Assembly (NCBI GenBank): GCA_941918925.1
Contig: OW799235.1
Location: forward strand, 34,151,201 to 34,215,200
Origin: Phyto melanocephala
Lineage: Eukaryota > Arthropoda > Insecta > Diptera > Rhinophoridae
Length of the DNA: 64,000 nucleotides
Direction of reading: 5' to 3'
Both the position numbers and the translations under genes were made by a program. Positions 1 through 11,716 of this stretch are shown piece after piece; the first letter of the stretch is position 1, and every line of letters starts with the position of its first letter. Below the pieces are notes generated by a model. The model did no database searches and was not told where the DNA came from. It saw only the letters and a list, made by a program, of their open reading frames with translations.

Positions 1-204
1 AAATCAATGTGCCATTAGTAAAAATTTTTTCAAGAAATATGCAGTAAAATGTTTAAAAATGCTCGAAATGCATACGAACCCATTGGCCATTGGCAAGACA
101 TAAAATAACGTATTAGAATAAGATTTGTATAAATAGTTGTTAGTTCATATTTTAAAACTAAAAAACAGTTTAGTTAAAAAAATATATACAATACATACAT
201 CATG
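1..204. other. AT-rich sequence, nothing recognised
   Basis: No coding potential or repeat family is recognised in this stretch. It is AT-rich and ends where a fragment of the family A/B terminal stem-loop begins. Confidence 0.5.
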
Positions 205-400
205 ACCCAGTAAGAGCGCTATATTAGGTTATGCCGAATCTGAAAATACACTTCATCACCATGTAGATACATACGTTCATCGCTAGCTAAGTAAGATTTC
301 GGATTTCATATTATACGCCATTTTCTTTATTATTTCCGACGCCGTTTTTGATTTTCAATTTTAATATAGTTCTGTCCTTTTGCGCTATCACCTTCTGTGA
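205..400 (+). repeat. Degenerate Helentron/DINE-like terminal fragment
   Basis: It begins with a decayed version of the end shared by families A and B (CAGTAAGAGCGCTATATT, then GCCGAATCT). The following sequence, including TAAGATTTC, an ATATT...CATTTT stretch and TCYGACGCCRTTTTT, is shared with 15108..15310, so these two are divergent copies of one further repeat subfamily. It is truncated on its right side. The Helentron/DINE label rests on the similar end, not on a database match. Confidence 0.5.
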
Positions 401-504
401 TTACACTGTAGTATTAATTTTTTATTTTATCAAATTACATTGCCTTTATGTTCTTATTCTCTTATTTATTTAATACATTTTTATTATGGTTTTTATAGAT
501 GTAC

Positions 505-1372
505 TAGCCAAACCCGGCGTGCGTTGCTACGCCCCTTAATGAATCAAAATGCATTCTGAATTTTAATTGAATATCAAATGCAAAAACCTAAATATTATAA
601 TTTTTTTTATGAGCGTGGCATTGCCCACTTTTCTAATGACGAAATTGTAAAGTCATAACAGCTCAATATGTGTGGAAAGTTTCAGAAAAATCGGACCAGT
701 GCAAGTACCTCAAAATTATAATTGTTTTTATGGGCGTGGCCCTGCCCACTTTTCTAATCACGAAATTATTAAGTCATGACAGCTCAATATGTGTGCCAAG
801 TTTCAGAAAAGTTCGTCCAGTGAAAGTATCTTAAAATTATAACTTTTTTAATGGGCCTAGCCCTGCCCACTTTTCTAATCACGAAATTATTAGGTCATGA
901 CAGCTCAATATGTGTGCAAAGTTTCAGAAAAATCAGTCTGGTGCAAGTACCTCAAAATTATAACTTTTTTTTGTGGGCGTGGCCCTGCCCACTTTTCTAA
1001 TCACGAAATTATATGGTTATGACAGCTTAGTATGTGTGCAAAGTTTCAGAAAAATCGGTCCAGTGCAAGTACCTCAAAATTAAAACTTTTTTAGGGGCGT
1101 GGCCCCGCCCACTTTTCTTATCACGAAATTATTTAGTCATGACAGCTCGATATGTGTGCAAAGTTTCAGAAAAATCGGTCAAGTGCAAGTAGCTAAAACT
1201 GATAACTAATTTTTATGGGCGTGGCCCCGCCCACTTTTTTTCACCCATAAACACTCCCTGGTATGTGTACAACAACTTGGCAAAGTTTGAGCCTGATCGG
1301 TTTTACAGTTTTGGAGTCTATAGTTAACACACACGCACACACAGAGTTTCACTTTTATATATATAGATATGC
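505..1372. repeat. Interspersed repeat with six 121-bp tandem units
   Basis: The repeat opens with CCAAACCCGGCGTGCGTTGC and closes with a CA-rich tract and TTTTATATATATAGAT. Between them the block GGGCGTGGCCCTGCCCAC plus TCTAATCACGAAATTAT recurs near 609, 731, 850, 972, 1094 and 1215, about 121 bp apart, each followed by a TTTCAGAAAAATCGG segment. An internal minisatellite between fixed ends resembles non-autonomous Helitron/Helentron-type repeats, but I could not assign the family. No coding sequence is present. Confidence 0.7.
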
Positions 1373-2542
1373 ATTTTTCTTTGGCTCATATTATCTTAAG
1401 TTATGTTAAGAATTCCTCTAAAATTTACCAATTTTTAGTTACATAATTAAATGTTGTACAAAGTATTGTTAAACTACTTAAATTCGTAAGAGTAGAAAGT
1501 CGAAATATTTTCCTTAATTCCCATTTAAACAAAAAATGGACTATTATTAATACTGTCAACCGCACCCTCAACTTAAAGTTGTCAGTAATCTTTATATAGA
1601 TTTTCTTAACATCAGCTGGCGAATTACGCTAAAACTTTTTTAATTCGTTAAAAAATTTTTCCAAGTGCACAAACTTTTTTTAATATTTAATTTCTGTCAT
1701 CTTGATCCTTAAATGTGTATAGACATTGATCACTTGCAGAAATGTATGTAAGTAGGTTCTTTAAAAAGTCGTAACGTGACCTTAATGTTGCAGAGTGACT
1801 GTTTTTAAACAGTTTTTTAGGTTCTAACACATGAAAAAAGGTTTATTTGTTTTTCTTTATGTTTTTTGTTATCTACATTTGAATATACATACATATGTAT
1901 TTAAAAAAAAAGAAATAAAAATATATGTAATTAAAGATGCAATGAATTAATATTTTTTTGTGTCTTTTTACTTTTTGAAATATATTTGTTAATAAAAAAA
2001 AGTATTGTAGAATATTAAACAAAGAAATAATGTCTTTCTGGCATTTTCCGCATACTGTTGAGATCTCTGCAGATCTTAACGTTAATGGTAGAAATTAGTA
2101 AAATTCTCTCTTACTGTTAAGGATCATCTGGCAAATTCTGTTACATACATATGTCATGTTATAAACACAACAGCGACAGACGACGAATTTTTCATTGCCA
2201 ATATTCGTCGTAGAAAATAAAACACATTAAATTAAAATTTACGCTATAAGTTCAATGCGATAATGACAGTATATATAGGAAAAAGTTAGTTATCCGATTT
2301 TTTTGTATATTTTTATCGTCAAAGTCCATCCATTTGTAGTATCAGAGTTAATCTATAAACAATGTGAATCTGTGTGTTGAAGTCAGATTTAATATAAAGA
2401 CATTTTTATATCAGTTAATTTTTGTTTTTCTCTCAAAGAAATACAAACAATAGGTCAACGCTAAATTCTATTTTCTACAGACTTCCAACTGAACAGTAAC
2501 AAAACAGCTGATTAACAACAGCACAGAACGAACAAACTAATG
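1373..2542. other. AT-rich spacer, no gene seen
   Basis: No open frame or RNA gene is supported. Around 2168..2215 the motif ACGACGAATTTTTC and TATTCGTCGTAG resembles the inverted repeat of the adjacent element at 2543..2832 and may be a decayed relative. Confidence 0.5.
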
Positions 2543-2832
2543 CTAGGCGCACAACCGGGACGAACGACGAATTTCACTTTAAAACTAATTTTAATTTCTA
2601 AAAAAGTTGAAAAGTAAAATCAAACATAACAAATATGGGTCACATTGTACCAATGTGTTTGTCGTTCACTGGCGTAAGAAATAGAATTAAATCTATGGCA
2701 GAGTTTGCCGCGTATAGCGAATATCGGCCGACGCCATAAGTTTATACATTTTCACATACACAAATATGTTTTATATATGACGACGAATATTCCCGGCGTA
2801 AAATTCGTCGTTCGTCCCAGTTGTGTGTCCAG
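2543..2832. mobile_element. MITE-like element with ~32-bp terminal inverted repeats
   Basis: The left end CTAGGCGCACAACCGGGACG followed by AACGACGAATTT is matched by the inverted right end, which read in reverse complement is CTGGACACACAACTGGGACG then AACGACGAATTT. The inner half of the repeat (GGGACGAACGACGAATTT) is perfect and the outer half has four mismatches. The element is 290 bp with no coding capacity. No convincing target duplication flanks it, so the superfamily is open. The 64-codon frame inside (2705..2899) overruns the element and is not considered a gene. Confidence 0.6.
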
Positions 2833-3885
2833 TATGAGTAGGGTATTAATTTTTGTCTGCAGTAAAATTGTTGTTTTTATTTGCTTTTGTAACTGTTGAA
2901 AAAAGTATGAATTTTCGAGATTTGGAAGGGAACAGCTGATGAATTTAAGCTTCCTAATTAAGTGTATCCTGATTATGGATAATGTATTTATAAAAGATCT
3001 GATACTACTGTGTTTTACAAAATAACAAGTTCGATAAAAGCAACGATTTAACGAGGCATAGGTACAATTGAAATAAAAAAGAAGAAAAAGTGTAAAAATA
3101 GCTCAACCGCGAACACTTGCTGAAATAGAAGAAGGACTACCTCAAACGCCCTAAACAAGAGGACAGTATTCAAGAAACAAAATTGTATTCTTTGTGCCTC
3201 TATCATTAACTAATACAAATTTGTAAAGTGAGCATGATATGTTTGCATTATTTTTTTTTAGATTTCCTTAACAAATTTCAAGCATTAATTTAATTTTTTA
3301 GTAAATGTATACAAAGCATTGTTTTTCCTCTGTAAAAGTTGACCAATTAAAATTTCATTAAACCAAAAATACTCATATTTTATGTACATAAATTGAAATA
3401 AAAATGCTTTTAACAATTATCTAGATCGGAAATACATTTATTAACACGCTGATGCTGCCGATGGATGAACATGTTCCATTAGAAACAGATGCCAAAAACA
3501 ATTCATGCATTTGCAACGGAGACATCTAATATCTGTTAATTTACATTTTTAATTCACACATCTTGGCTAAAAGCTTTGAAATAGAAAGCCATTGGGTTAA
3601 TACTCATTTCGGCTATGCATATGCATACATACTTTGTTATTATTATTTATGCATACATACATGCATAACAAACATACATTTTGTAGCCATTTATGTCTTG
3701 TAAAACTGATTCTAAAATGCTACCGGGCAACATACTGTTCAATGAAGTGTGGCCAGTAAATTATTCACAGGGTGATCCAAACAAAAATATCTTGTTAGAA
3801 ATTAAATATATAATTACCTGACATTTTCAGCTACGGTTTGTTAAACTCTCTTAAACAGATCTACAAATGCTGATTGCAATAACTA
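2833..3885. other. AT-rich spacer, no gene seen
   Basis: No feature can be supported apart from simple CATACATA-type runs near 3615..3680 that are typical of fly intergenic DNA. Confidence 0.5.
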
Positions 3886-4330
3886 AAAACTAAGGTGACA
3901 CGCCCACCTCCCATATGACGCTTTATCTCAAATTCATATAATATCTCTATGGACAAAGATTTTGGCAGAATAAGGGACAATGTATTGAAATATTTAAGTT
4001 GGTTTTATTAGTATCGACATTAAACGCCCTCTTCTCACATAATTTACTGTTAATACAATTTAAAAGCCCATTAAACTGACAGAATTATTTGCATCATGAA
4101 GAAATTTTGCATATATACACATACATAATTCCAAAATATAAAGGTGACACGCCCACCTCCCATATAACTCTTTATCTTAAATTCATAATATTTTATAATA
4201 TAAAATTGTAAAAGTAGGATGGGGACTTGCCCACACAAATATCATCTTTTCACTACCTCTGGGTACCAACTTATACTCTTCAGTTTCCGCAAAAATACAA
4301 CGTTGTAGTATAAAAGAGTCAGTAGTATCA
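3886..4330 (+). repeat. Degenerate fragment of repeat family B
   Basis: Two partial copies of the family B tandem unit are recognisable: GGTGACACGCCCACCTCCCA occurs at about 3893 and again at about 4142, followed in both by TTTATCTNAAATTCATA. Between them are relics of the AAAAGCCCATTAAAC segment. The match is to the 290-bp units of the long copy at 9181..11716; both ends of the repeat are missing. Confidence 0.65.
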
Positions 4331-5030
4331 TTTCTAAAGTAGAAATTCTTAATGTTTCATTATAAGACTAAATTTAAGGAAATATATTAAATAGAAAACC
4401 GAAGGTACTAAAAGAAAGTAGTACATAATTATTTTAGTATAAAAATATTATTCCATAGCATTTAATGCTGTGCTTGGAACAGACAAAATCTATCAGTGTC
4501 AAAATAACATATGATTTTAAAAGATACATTGTATTTAGACTACCCTTTACATACATACTCTCATATATAAAAATGAATATTATTTTTAATATAAAGTTTT
4601 AAATGGACTTTCTTATCGAAAATAAATAATGAAATAAAGCAATTAAACTTAAATCATTAATTTCAATTGAGTATAAACGAAGCGTGAACAAAGTATGAAC
4701 TCTTCAGAGTTTAAATAAATATTTACTTCTTTACCTCTATTCAACATTAAAAAAAATAATGGATCAAATAGTACTTGCCAATTTACTAAGAGCATCAGGC
4801 ATGGACATGATTGCATAGAAATTATATTTAATAATAAAAAATCATAAAAGTATTTGCAATATCATTTTTTGAATTGCATATCACTAGAGTGCTACTTGAG
4901 TGCTTTTTTCTGCCATTTCGGTTTACATTTATTCACAGCAATTTAAAGAAAATCTTTTCTTTTTTGTTTTTTATTTATAGAAAAATGATGAAAGGAAGAA
5001 AATTGTAGAAGTAACAGCAAAAAAATTATT
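4331..5030. other. AT-rich spacer, no gene seen
   Basis: Nothing recognised. A polypyrimidine stretch ending TTTATAG at about 4980 could look like a splice acceptor before the frame at 5054, but nothing upstream supports an exon. Confidence 0.45.
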
Positions 5031-5053
5031 GTCTATCGTTATGGGAATGTGAT

Positions 5054-5368
5054 GTGCATTTGACATGCGATGAATGCGTGAATGATTTTTTAGTTTTTAA
5101 CACAATTGTAAAAGATAAAATGGTCAACAGTTACACCAATACTTTGAAACAAAATATTGTTAAACTTAGAAATCATTCAAAAAGACATTATAAAAGCATT
5201 TCGTCTGTCAGTTTGTTTAAGTTTCAAGTACAAAGTGATTTAGCTGCTTTAAAAAGTTACCGAAATTTTTTAATACATTTTGGAAATATAAAATTTATTG
5301 AAATTTGTTTGTATAACCACGACTTCGCCTACGTAGTTTTAAGGACGAAAGGTAGCCTATTAATGTAA
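5054..5368 (+). CDS. Unrecognised 104-codon open frame, possible exon or element remnant
   Basis: I do not recognise this product. The frame encodes a lysine- and hydrophobic-rich polypeptide with a CDEC motif at residues 5-8. The frame is open slightly upstream of the ATG (WECDV precedes HLTCDEC) and an acceptor-like TTTATTTATAG lies about 70 bp upstream. The last 15 or so residues run into an interspersed repeat that starts near 5315, so any original protein ended or was broken there. AT-rich DNA gives frames of this length by chance, so it may be non-coding. A fragment of an old transposon ORF is another reading. Confidence 0.2.
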   Translation: MHLTCDECVNDFLVFNTIVKDKMVNSYTNTLKQNIVKLRNHSKRHYKSISSVSLFKFQVQSDLAALKSYRNFLIHFGNIKFIEICLYNHDFAYVVLRTKGSLLM

Positions 5369-5770
5369 TAATTCAGGTTGTTATAAATCTGTGGGGCAAA
5401 GTTCTTTGAAATCCTTGCATTATTTTTTCGCGTGATTGAGTAAAAATATAAAAATATTTAAACATACAAACATTCATATTTATTATATTAGTAGAATAGG
5501 ATATAATGCAAATATTTAAGAAAAAAATTCTTCCATAGACGACGTTGGAAAATTAAAATTTTTTCGCCAGTAAGTGTCTTACTTAATAAAAAAAAATATG
5601 TATTGTATATTTTTGCAAATTCGCTTGACTATCGTGATAACATGTAACCTATGTGATAATTTAGGTTGTTGTCTATCTGCGTGCCAAATTTCATTTAGTT
5701 CCGTTCAGTCCTTTTTGCGTGATTGAGTAAAAAACATCCAAACATACGAACATTCACATATCTATATACA
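5315..5770 (+). repeat. Two adjacent copies of a retroelement-tail-like repeat
   Basis: Segments at about 5315..5500 and 5615..5770 share TTCGCCTACGTAG-like sequence, TTTAGGTTGTTGTCTATCTG and a GCGTGATTGAGTAAAAA tail followed by AACATACRAACATTCA. The order and spacing are the same, so this is a tandem pair of one interspersed repeat. Similar tails occur at the 3' ends of insect non-LTR or Penelope-like elements, but no coding part is preserved here. Confidence 0.5.
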
Positions 5771-5995
5771 TAAAAGTTACGTGTATGTTCGTGATCGATA
5801 AACTCAAAAACTACTGGACCGACATTGACCAAATTGTGTACGGATGCTCTATGAGCCGTGACGAGTGTTTCTGTGTTGTTTGAAGTTCGTCCGACAGATG
5901 GCGCAATATTTTTTTTTTATGTTTTGCCCGATAGAGATTAGCGCGATATGCTCTGTTTCGCTGGGGCCAGCCACGCGGACCGGGCCCAGCTAGTT
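5765..5995. repeat. Interspersed repeat ending CCGGGCCCAGCTAGTTT
   Basis: The stretch begins TATACATAAAAGTTACGTG, includes ACTCAAAAACTACTGGACCG, a GACAGATGGCGC block and a GC-rich end CGGACCGGGCCCAGCTAG. This layout is common in short insect interspersed repeats. It is far more GC-rich than its surroundings. No coding frame is present and the class is not determined. Confidence 0.5.
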
Positions 5996-6245
5996 TATTA
6001 TAAATATTAGTAGGAAGTAGGATTTTTTCATAAGTAAAAATTTTTTAAAGTTTTCATTTATATATTGCTGTAACTTCTACTAAAGAAAGCCCTTGTTTTT
6101 TATATGTTGAAAATGTCAAGTGTTTTGGTTAACTAAAGGTATCTTCACGACAAGCCAATATGTGACAAAATAGATGTAATTGCAAAAATGTAAAAATTAA
6201 AACAAAATTTAATTATCAATCCATTATTATAATAATTACATATTC

Positions 6246-6488
6246 ACTGTATTCACAAGGTGTCCCAAATTTAAAAGTGTGATATATAAAATTTAAGTGA
6301 CCGATTTCGCAAAATTTTTGATAACAAGTCTTTTTAACGGATGTCGAAGGCGGCGGCTTAGCAGAGTTTAAGCATAGTAGTTTTACAGAGTAGTATTAAT
6401 TTATGCCAGTTTTGACTTGAGAACAACAACATTGTTTTAACTGGAACATTAGACAGTATGATTTGTTAGGACACCTTGTTAATACAGT
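6246..6488. mobile_element. Small inverted-repeat element (MITE)
   Basis: The left end ACTGTATTCACAAGGTGTCC is matched by the right end, which read inverted is ACTGTATTAACAAGGTGTCC (19 of 20 identical). Total length is 243 bp and there is no coding sequence. Flanks do not show a clean duplication. The AAGGTG core resembles the ends of the hAT-type MITEs at 13731 and 24323, which may hint at the same superfamily. Confidence 0.6.
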
Positions 6489-6552
6489 AATTATGTTTTG
6501 CTTAATTTAATGTGAAAAGAATCACATGACAGTGAACAAATATTATTCAAAA

Positions 6553-6712
6553 CAAGTAAAAGCGCTATATTCGGCCGTGCCGAATCTTATATACCCTTCA
6601 CAACGTGTAGTCATGCAATAACAGTAAATTCACGTATGTATGTTAAAAAAAACAAAAAAAAAATAAAAAATAAAAAAAAAATTAAAAAAAAAAAAATATA
6701 AAAAAAAAAATT

Positions 6713-6746
<34 letters not shown>

Positions 6747-7267
6747 AATATATATAATATATTAAATAAAAAATAAAAAAAAAAAATAAAAAAAAAAATT
6801 AAAAAAAAAAATTTTAAAAAAATTTAAAAAAAATTTTTTTTGCCTCAGCTGGGATTCGATGCCACGTTTTCTCTAACCAGTATACACGTTTGTATGTATG
6901 TATGTTGTTGTTGTAATGTTGTTTTTATGAAAAGAAAATCGAGGTGGTCGTGGGTTTTTGCTCATATCTCAGTTGTTTATGTACCGATGTTTCTGATTTT
7001 CAATACCGATCTACTCCCGAATATTTCTGATATTTTAATACCTTACCCGGGTCCAACCTATGTCGGGGGGCTTCAAAAAGTTGATTTCAACATACACACG
7101 GACAGACGGTCAGACGGACAGACGGTCAGGGCTTAATCGACTCCTCTATTCATAAGCTTTCAGAAAATATATACTTTATGGGGTCGGAAATGAAAATTGT
7201 AGAAATTTCACACGGAATGACAAACCTATATATGTATACCCTTTTTCACTGTGTGAAGGGTATAAAT
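6553..7267 (+). repeat. Repeat family A, copy 1 (Helentron/DINE-like)
   Basis: The copy starts at CAAGTAAAAGCGCTATATTC, forms the stem-loop ATTCGGCCGTGCCGAAT, and has TATACCCTTCACA near the left and its inverse TGTGTGAAGGGTATA at the right end. A 200-bp oligo-A/T tract (6640..6840) is followed by GATTCGATGCCACG, a GACAGACGGTCAGACGGACA block and TATACTTTATGGGGTCGG. In reverse orientation that last block matches the CCCATAAAGTATATAT plus GTCCGTCTGTCCG core known from Drosophila DINE-1 (non-autonomous Helentrons). It has no protein; the 98-codon frame at 6840 is incidental and overlaps repeats shared by all copies. Confidence 0.75.
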
Positions 7268-7289
7268 AAGGATTACGCATATTTGGTTA

Positions 7290-8283
7290 AATATTTATTT
7301 ATTGTGAACGTGTTTTAAGCTGCATCTACAAAGATATTTAAGATGGCAGTGCTGTAATTGAATGCTTATGTTAGAAATGTGATGGTTAAGATCTTGGTAA
7401 AAAGCAAGAGCATGGTTATTATTCCTCTTCCTGAAGGCATAAAGAGCTTAGGGAGTCTCACGTACCGATGTACCACATGAGTAGAGCTAAAGTGGTCGTA
7501 AGGCTACGTCGCACGCTCATTGCGGTTGGATAAACGCCAAATTAGTGTATGTATAATGCCAACAGTATCCTTTCCGATTGAACATAGAAGAATCCTGGAC
7601 CTTGTACTTAAAGAGGTTAAAAAGACTCAGATTGCAGTTTGCTGTGGCATTGTGGAAGCCTGGACCTCCTTCATTAAGATGTAAGTGGTCGAAAGGCTAA
7701 ATCACCCTCTTTCAAGCAGATGTAACCATACACAATGAGTGCATGGATAGTACCATCAGTATCTTAACTGATCTGAACTGAGCATCGAAGAATCGTGGAT
7801 CTCGTACTTAAAGAGATTATAAAGATTCAGATCGCGGTACACTAAGGTTAACACATTAGGTGTGATCGGTTATTGTGGACCTTAGGCTGACGAAAATGCT
7901 GGCGATTGCGAAGGCCTGTGTAGTGGGGATTGCTTGCAATCACCAGTCGGCAATGTGAAATTGTTTTCTAGTCCAGAGAAACGTAAGAATTAAGTAGGAA
8001 ATATATTTTACTATACACTCGAATTCACCTGGCATTGTTTGTTCTGAAACTAATAATATTTTTGATGCATTCTGCATTATATTGCAGGTTACTTGTTCAC
8101 AAAATGAAAAAATTCTTTCACCTTAAATCTAGTATGCAGATCTGCCTGAAATTTTTTATTTGTCATTATACGAAAAAATTATTCGTTAGACGATTTTGTT
8201 TGTACTAATGTTAAGAAGCTGCGTACTGGCTAACGGAAAGTTTCTAAAAATAGTATAAGCCTGTCATTCAGGTTGGTTTCGCA
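7290..8283. other. Gene-free region with a ~195-bp direct duplication
   Basis: Segments starting at about 7488 and 7683 share AGTGGTCG, AAGGCTA, CAGTATC, an AGAATC.TGGA block, CTYGTACTTAAAGAG and AGATTCAGATCGC-type sequence in the same order. The copies are diverged. No reading frame is conserved between them. The rest of the interval shows nothing recognisable. Confidence 0.45.
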
Positions 8284-8284
8284 T

Positions 8285-8986
8285 ACACGCAAAAAAAAAA
8301 ACATGATTACGACATGATCACGACAGTCATATTATAGTATATTTGGTTGTCGAAAACAAGTAATAGTTTTTTTTGTTTTAATTCATCATAATATCATTTA
8401 ATGTTTTCTTTTCGTAAAAATTTAAAAATGTTTATCATTTAAAAATAGTATGATTTAAAAAAAATAATTTGACAAAATTAACATTATATTCAAAAGCATT
8501 TAAAATTACAAATCATCACTAAATAATAGGTGAGACAACAGTATGATTACAAATTAATCAAGCTATGATTTTTTTTAATAATAATTTGATTTCAACTGTT
8601 CTTCTTCTTGCTGAATAAATTTTAATTATTTTAAAAGTTTGAAATTTCAAAAAAATTAATAAAAACTTTGAAAAATTAAAGAAAATTTACAAATAAACGA
8701 GAAAATGTAAAAAATATTGGTATAAAAATTGCAATTAAATTGGTAAGTACAATCAATATGTGTATGTTACAGCAAAAGACAATATTTTGCCGTAAAAAAA
8801 CAAAGATTGTCGATTTCAATTGTAGTCATATATAAATATGAATTTTGAATGATACTTTAATTAAACATAATAATGATAACTGGTAACTGGTAACCATTAT
8901 ATGTTTTACCCATAATCATACAATTCAATCATAGTATGTTGCTCTTCGATTATGGTTACCACAACCATATTTTTTCTTTGCGCGTA
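8285..8986. mobile_element. Possible 0.7-kb AT-rich MITE
   Basis: Left ACACGCAAAAAAAAAAACAT and, inverted from the right, ACGCGCAAAGAAAAAATATG form an imperfect terminal inverted repeat, and the inner sequences continue with ATTACGAC versus GTTGTGGTAACC. The interior is very AT-rich without coding capacity. No target duplication is clear, so the call rests on the inverted ends only; A/T tracts can produce such matches by chance. Confidence 0.3.
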
Positions 8987-9180
8987 CATCCTAAAACTCT
9001 TATTTATTTTAATAATTAATAATATAATATTTAAATGAATCTTAGTTAAACTTAAACCACTGTCTTAAACTCGCCTGCGATTATAAATGTTAACCATAAA
9101 TGCATGGAATGAAATAGATACATAAATATTTAAGTTAATCTCATATTTTGAGTCGTTATAACTTGTAGCAATTTAACGTT

Positions 9181-11716
9181 GTTTTTATACCCGCCACCAA
9201 AAAAATGGTGGGGGTATATTCATTTTGTCATTCCGTTTGTAACACATCGAAATATCCATTTTAGACCCCATAAAGTATATATATTCTGAATCAGGGTTTG
9301 ATTTGATGACGATCTAGCTATGTCCGTCCGTCTGTCCGTCTGTTGAAAGCACGATAGAGGTCGCACCGAAAAAGCTAGGGGGCTCAAATTTTGCCAGAAT
9401 CTTTCTTATAGACAAGGTTTGTTTGGTATTGAAAATGGGCTAAATCGGAATATTAGGAAGAGAGTTATAGCTCGAAAAGCAAGAGTAGGTCGAAAAAACC
9501 GTGTCCTTCAAACATCGAATAAAATGGAATTGTGTCCAAACGCATTAACGTAGACTCATGAAACTTCGAATATATATTTCTTGAGTAAAAACAATATTTT
9601 TCCCCGAAAATTATCTAAATCTATGCATTAGGAGAGGAGTTATCGATCAAAATGTACGAAAATTTATACCGCACAGTGTATTTTTCGGTATATTTAAAAA
9701 CAAAAACGTCATAAAAGCAACAAAATTGGATGTACGACTCTGAAATTTTGCACACTTTGCTTATTGGTGAGACGCTTTTTTGTAACGGAAAATCAATGTG
9801 CCACGCCCACTTTTACGCCCACCTCCCATATAACGTTTTACCCAAAATTCATATAATTTCTCAATTTATATAGATTTTGGAATAATAAAGGGCTATATTG
9901 AAACATCTCAGTTGTACTCATTCGAAAATACAACTTTGACACGCCCACTATAACGCCCACTTTTCACGTTATATACCGTTAATGAAATTTAAAAGCTCAT
10001 AAAACCGCCAAAATTAGAGGTATGATGATCAAATTCGCTACGTATATCCTTCTAGGCAATGTCCTTACTGTGTCAGAAAATTAAGGCGCCACGCCCACTT
10101 TAACGCCCACCTCCCATATAACGTTTTACTTAAAATTCATATAATTTCTCTATTAATAAAGATTTTGGAATTATAAAGGGCTATATTGAAACACCTAAGT
10201 TGTACTCATTCGCAAAAATAACTTTGACACGCCTACTATAACGCCCACTTTTCACGTTATAGACCGTTAATGAAATTTAAAAGCTTATAAAACCGCCAAA
10301 ATTAGAGGTATGATAATAAAATTTGCTACGTATATCCCCCTAGGCATTGTCATTACTGTGCCAGAAAATTAAAGTGCCACGCCCACTTTTATGCCCACCT
10401 CCCATATAACGTTTTACTCAAAATTCATATAATTTCTCTATTAATAAAGATTTTGGAATTATAAAGGGCTATATTGAAACACCTAAGTTGTACTCATTCG
10501 CAAAAATAACTTTTACACGCCTACTATAACGCCTACTATAACGCCCACTTTTCACGTTATATACCGTTAATGTAATTTAAAAGCTCATAAAACCGCCAAA
10601 ATAAGAGGTATGATGATAAAATTTGCTACGTATATCCCCCTAGGCAATGTCATTACTGTGCTAGAAAATTAGGTTGCCACGCCCACTTTTACGCCCACCT
10701 CTCATATAACGTTTTACCTAAAGTTCATATAATGTCTCTACTAATAATGATTTTGGAATAATAAAGGGCTATATTGAAACACCTAAGTTGTACTCATTCG
10801 CAAAAACAACCTTGACACGTCTACTATAACGCCCACTTTTCACGTAATCTACCGTTAATGAAATTTAAAAGCTCATAAAACCGCCAAAATTAGAGGTATG
10901 ATGATCAAATTTGCTACGTATATCCTTCTGATCAATGTTATTGTTGTGCCAAAAAGTTTAGGTGACACACCCACTTTAACGACTACCTCCCATATAACGG
11001 TTTATCTTAAATTCATGTAATTTCTCTATTGACAAAGTTTTTGGGAAAATAAAGGGCTATATTGAAATATCTTAGTTGTATTTATTAGCAGAAACTTTAT
11101 TGACACACCTACTTTAACGCCCACTTTCATTGAAAGACTACATTTACAAAAGCATTTTAGTAGCATTTCGAAGTATCTGATGGTCCAAATTTTCAATGAT
11201 AATGTTGATGCTCAATTGTTGGGCATGATGATGAGTCGAGGTTGACTGTTCTTTTGCCACACTATCGCAAAAAACAGCAATAGTTCCCATTCAACGAACT
11301 AAGAAGGCATTCACAGATTTTCTTACATTTTATACAGACCTGTTTTGCAGAAATTTAAATATTTTTTACAATTCTCCCGATTGTGGACGAATTTGAACGA
11401 ATTTGAACGAAAACCTGAATAACTTTAACGCGTTGCTCATTTGCGTATCTTTCCACTGTTCAAATTGAGTTAGTCTGAGATTGAGAAATGTCAAGTGAAA
11501 TGCAGAAAACAAATTTAAAGACTAGGTGTAGTTCACCTTTAATATGGGCCCTTAAAATGTAAATACCTTTTACAAAGAAAGTGATAAATATTTTATTATA
11601 AAGAGATTATTCCATAATGATTAACAAAATAATAAATATTGTGCTTTAAATGTACACAAAATAGGTGGTGGGTATAAAAGATTCGGCACAGCCGAATATA
11701 GTGCTCTTACTTGTTT
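9181..11716 (-). repeat. Repeat family B, long copy with five ~290-bp tandem units
   Basis: The left end TTTATACCCGCCACCA pairs with TGGTGGGGGTA to form a hairpin. Next come GACCCCATAAAGTATATAT and a GTCCGTCCGTCTGTCCGTC block typical of DINE-1-type repeats. The right end GGTGGTGGGTATAAAAG with GATTCGGCACAGCCGAAT and CTCTTACTTGTTT is the inverse of the family A left end. Inside, CCCACCTCCCATATAACG recurs near 9820, 10112, 10400, 10700 and 10988 (288-300 bp apart). The strand is set so that the shared CAAGTAAGAGC end is taken as the start. There is no coding sequence. Confidence 0.75.

Noticed and set aside
3615..3680. CATACATA/GCATACAT runs as a regulatory array
   Set aside because: Such runs are background microsatellite in fly intergenic DNA and occur throughout the window.
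5054..5368. Reading this frame as an intact small gene
   Set aside because: The C-terminal part is an interspersed repeat and no homologous family was recognised; kept only as a low-confidence feature.
6840..7136. 98-codon frame on the plus strand
   Set aside because: It lies within repeat family A and includes its fixed repeat blocks; other copies do not keep the frame.
8285..8986. Promotion of this inverted-ended stretch to a confident transposon
   Set aside because: The ends are dominated by A runs and no target duplication fits.
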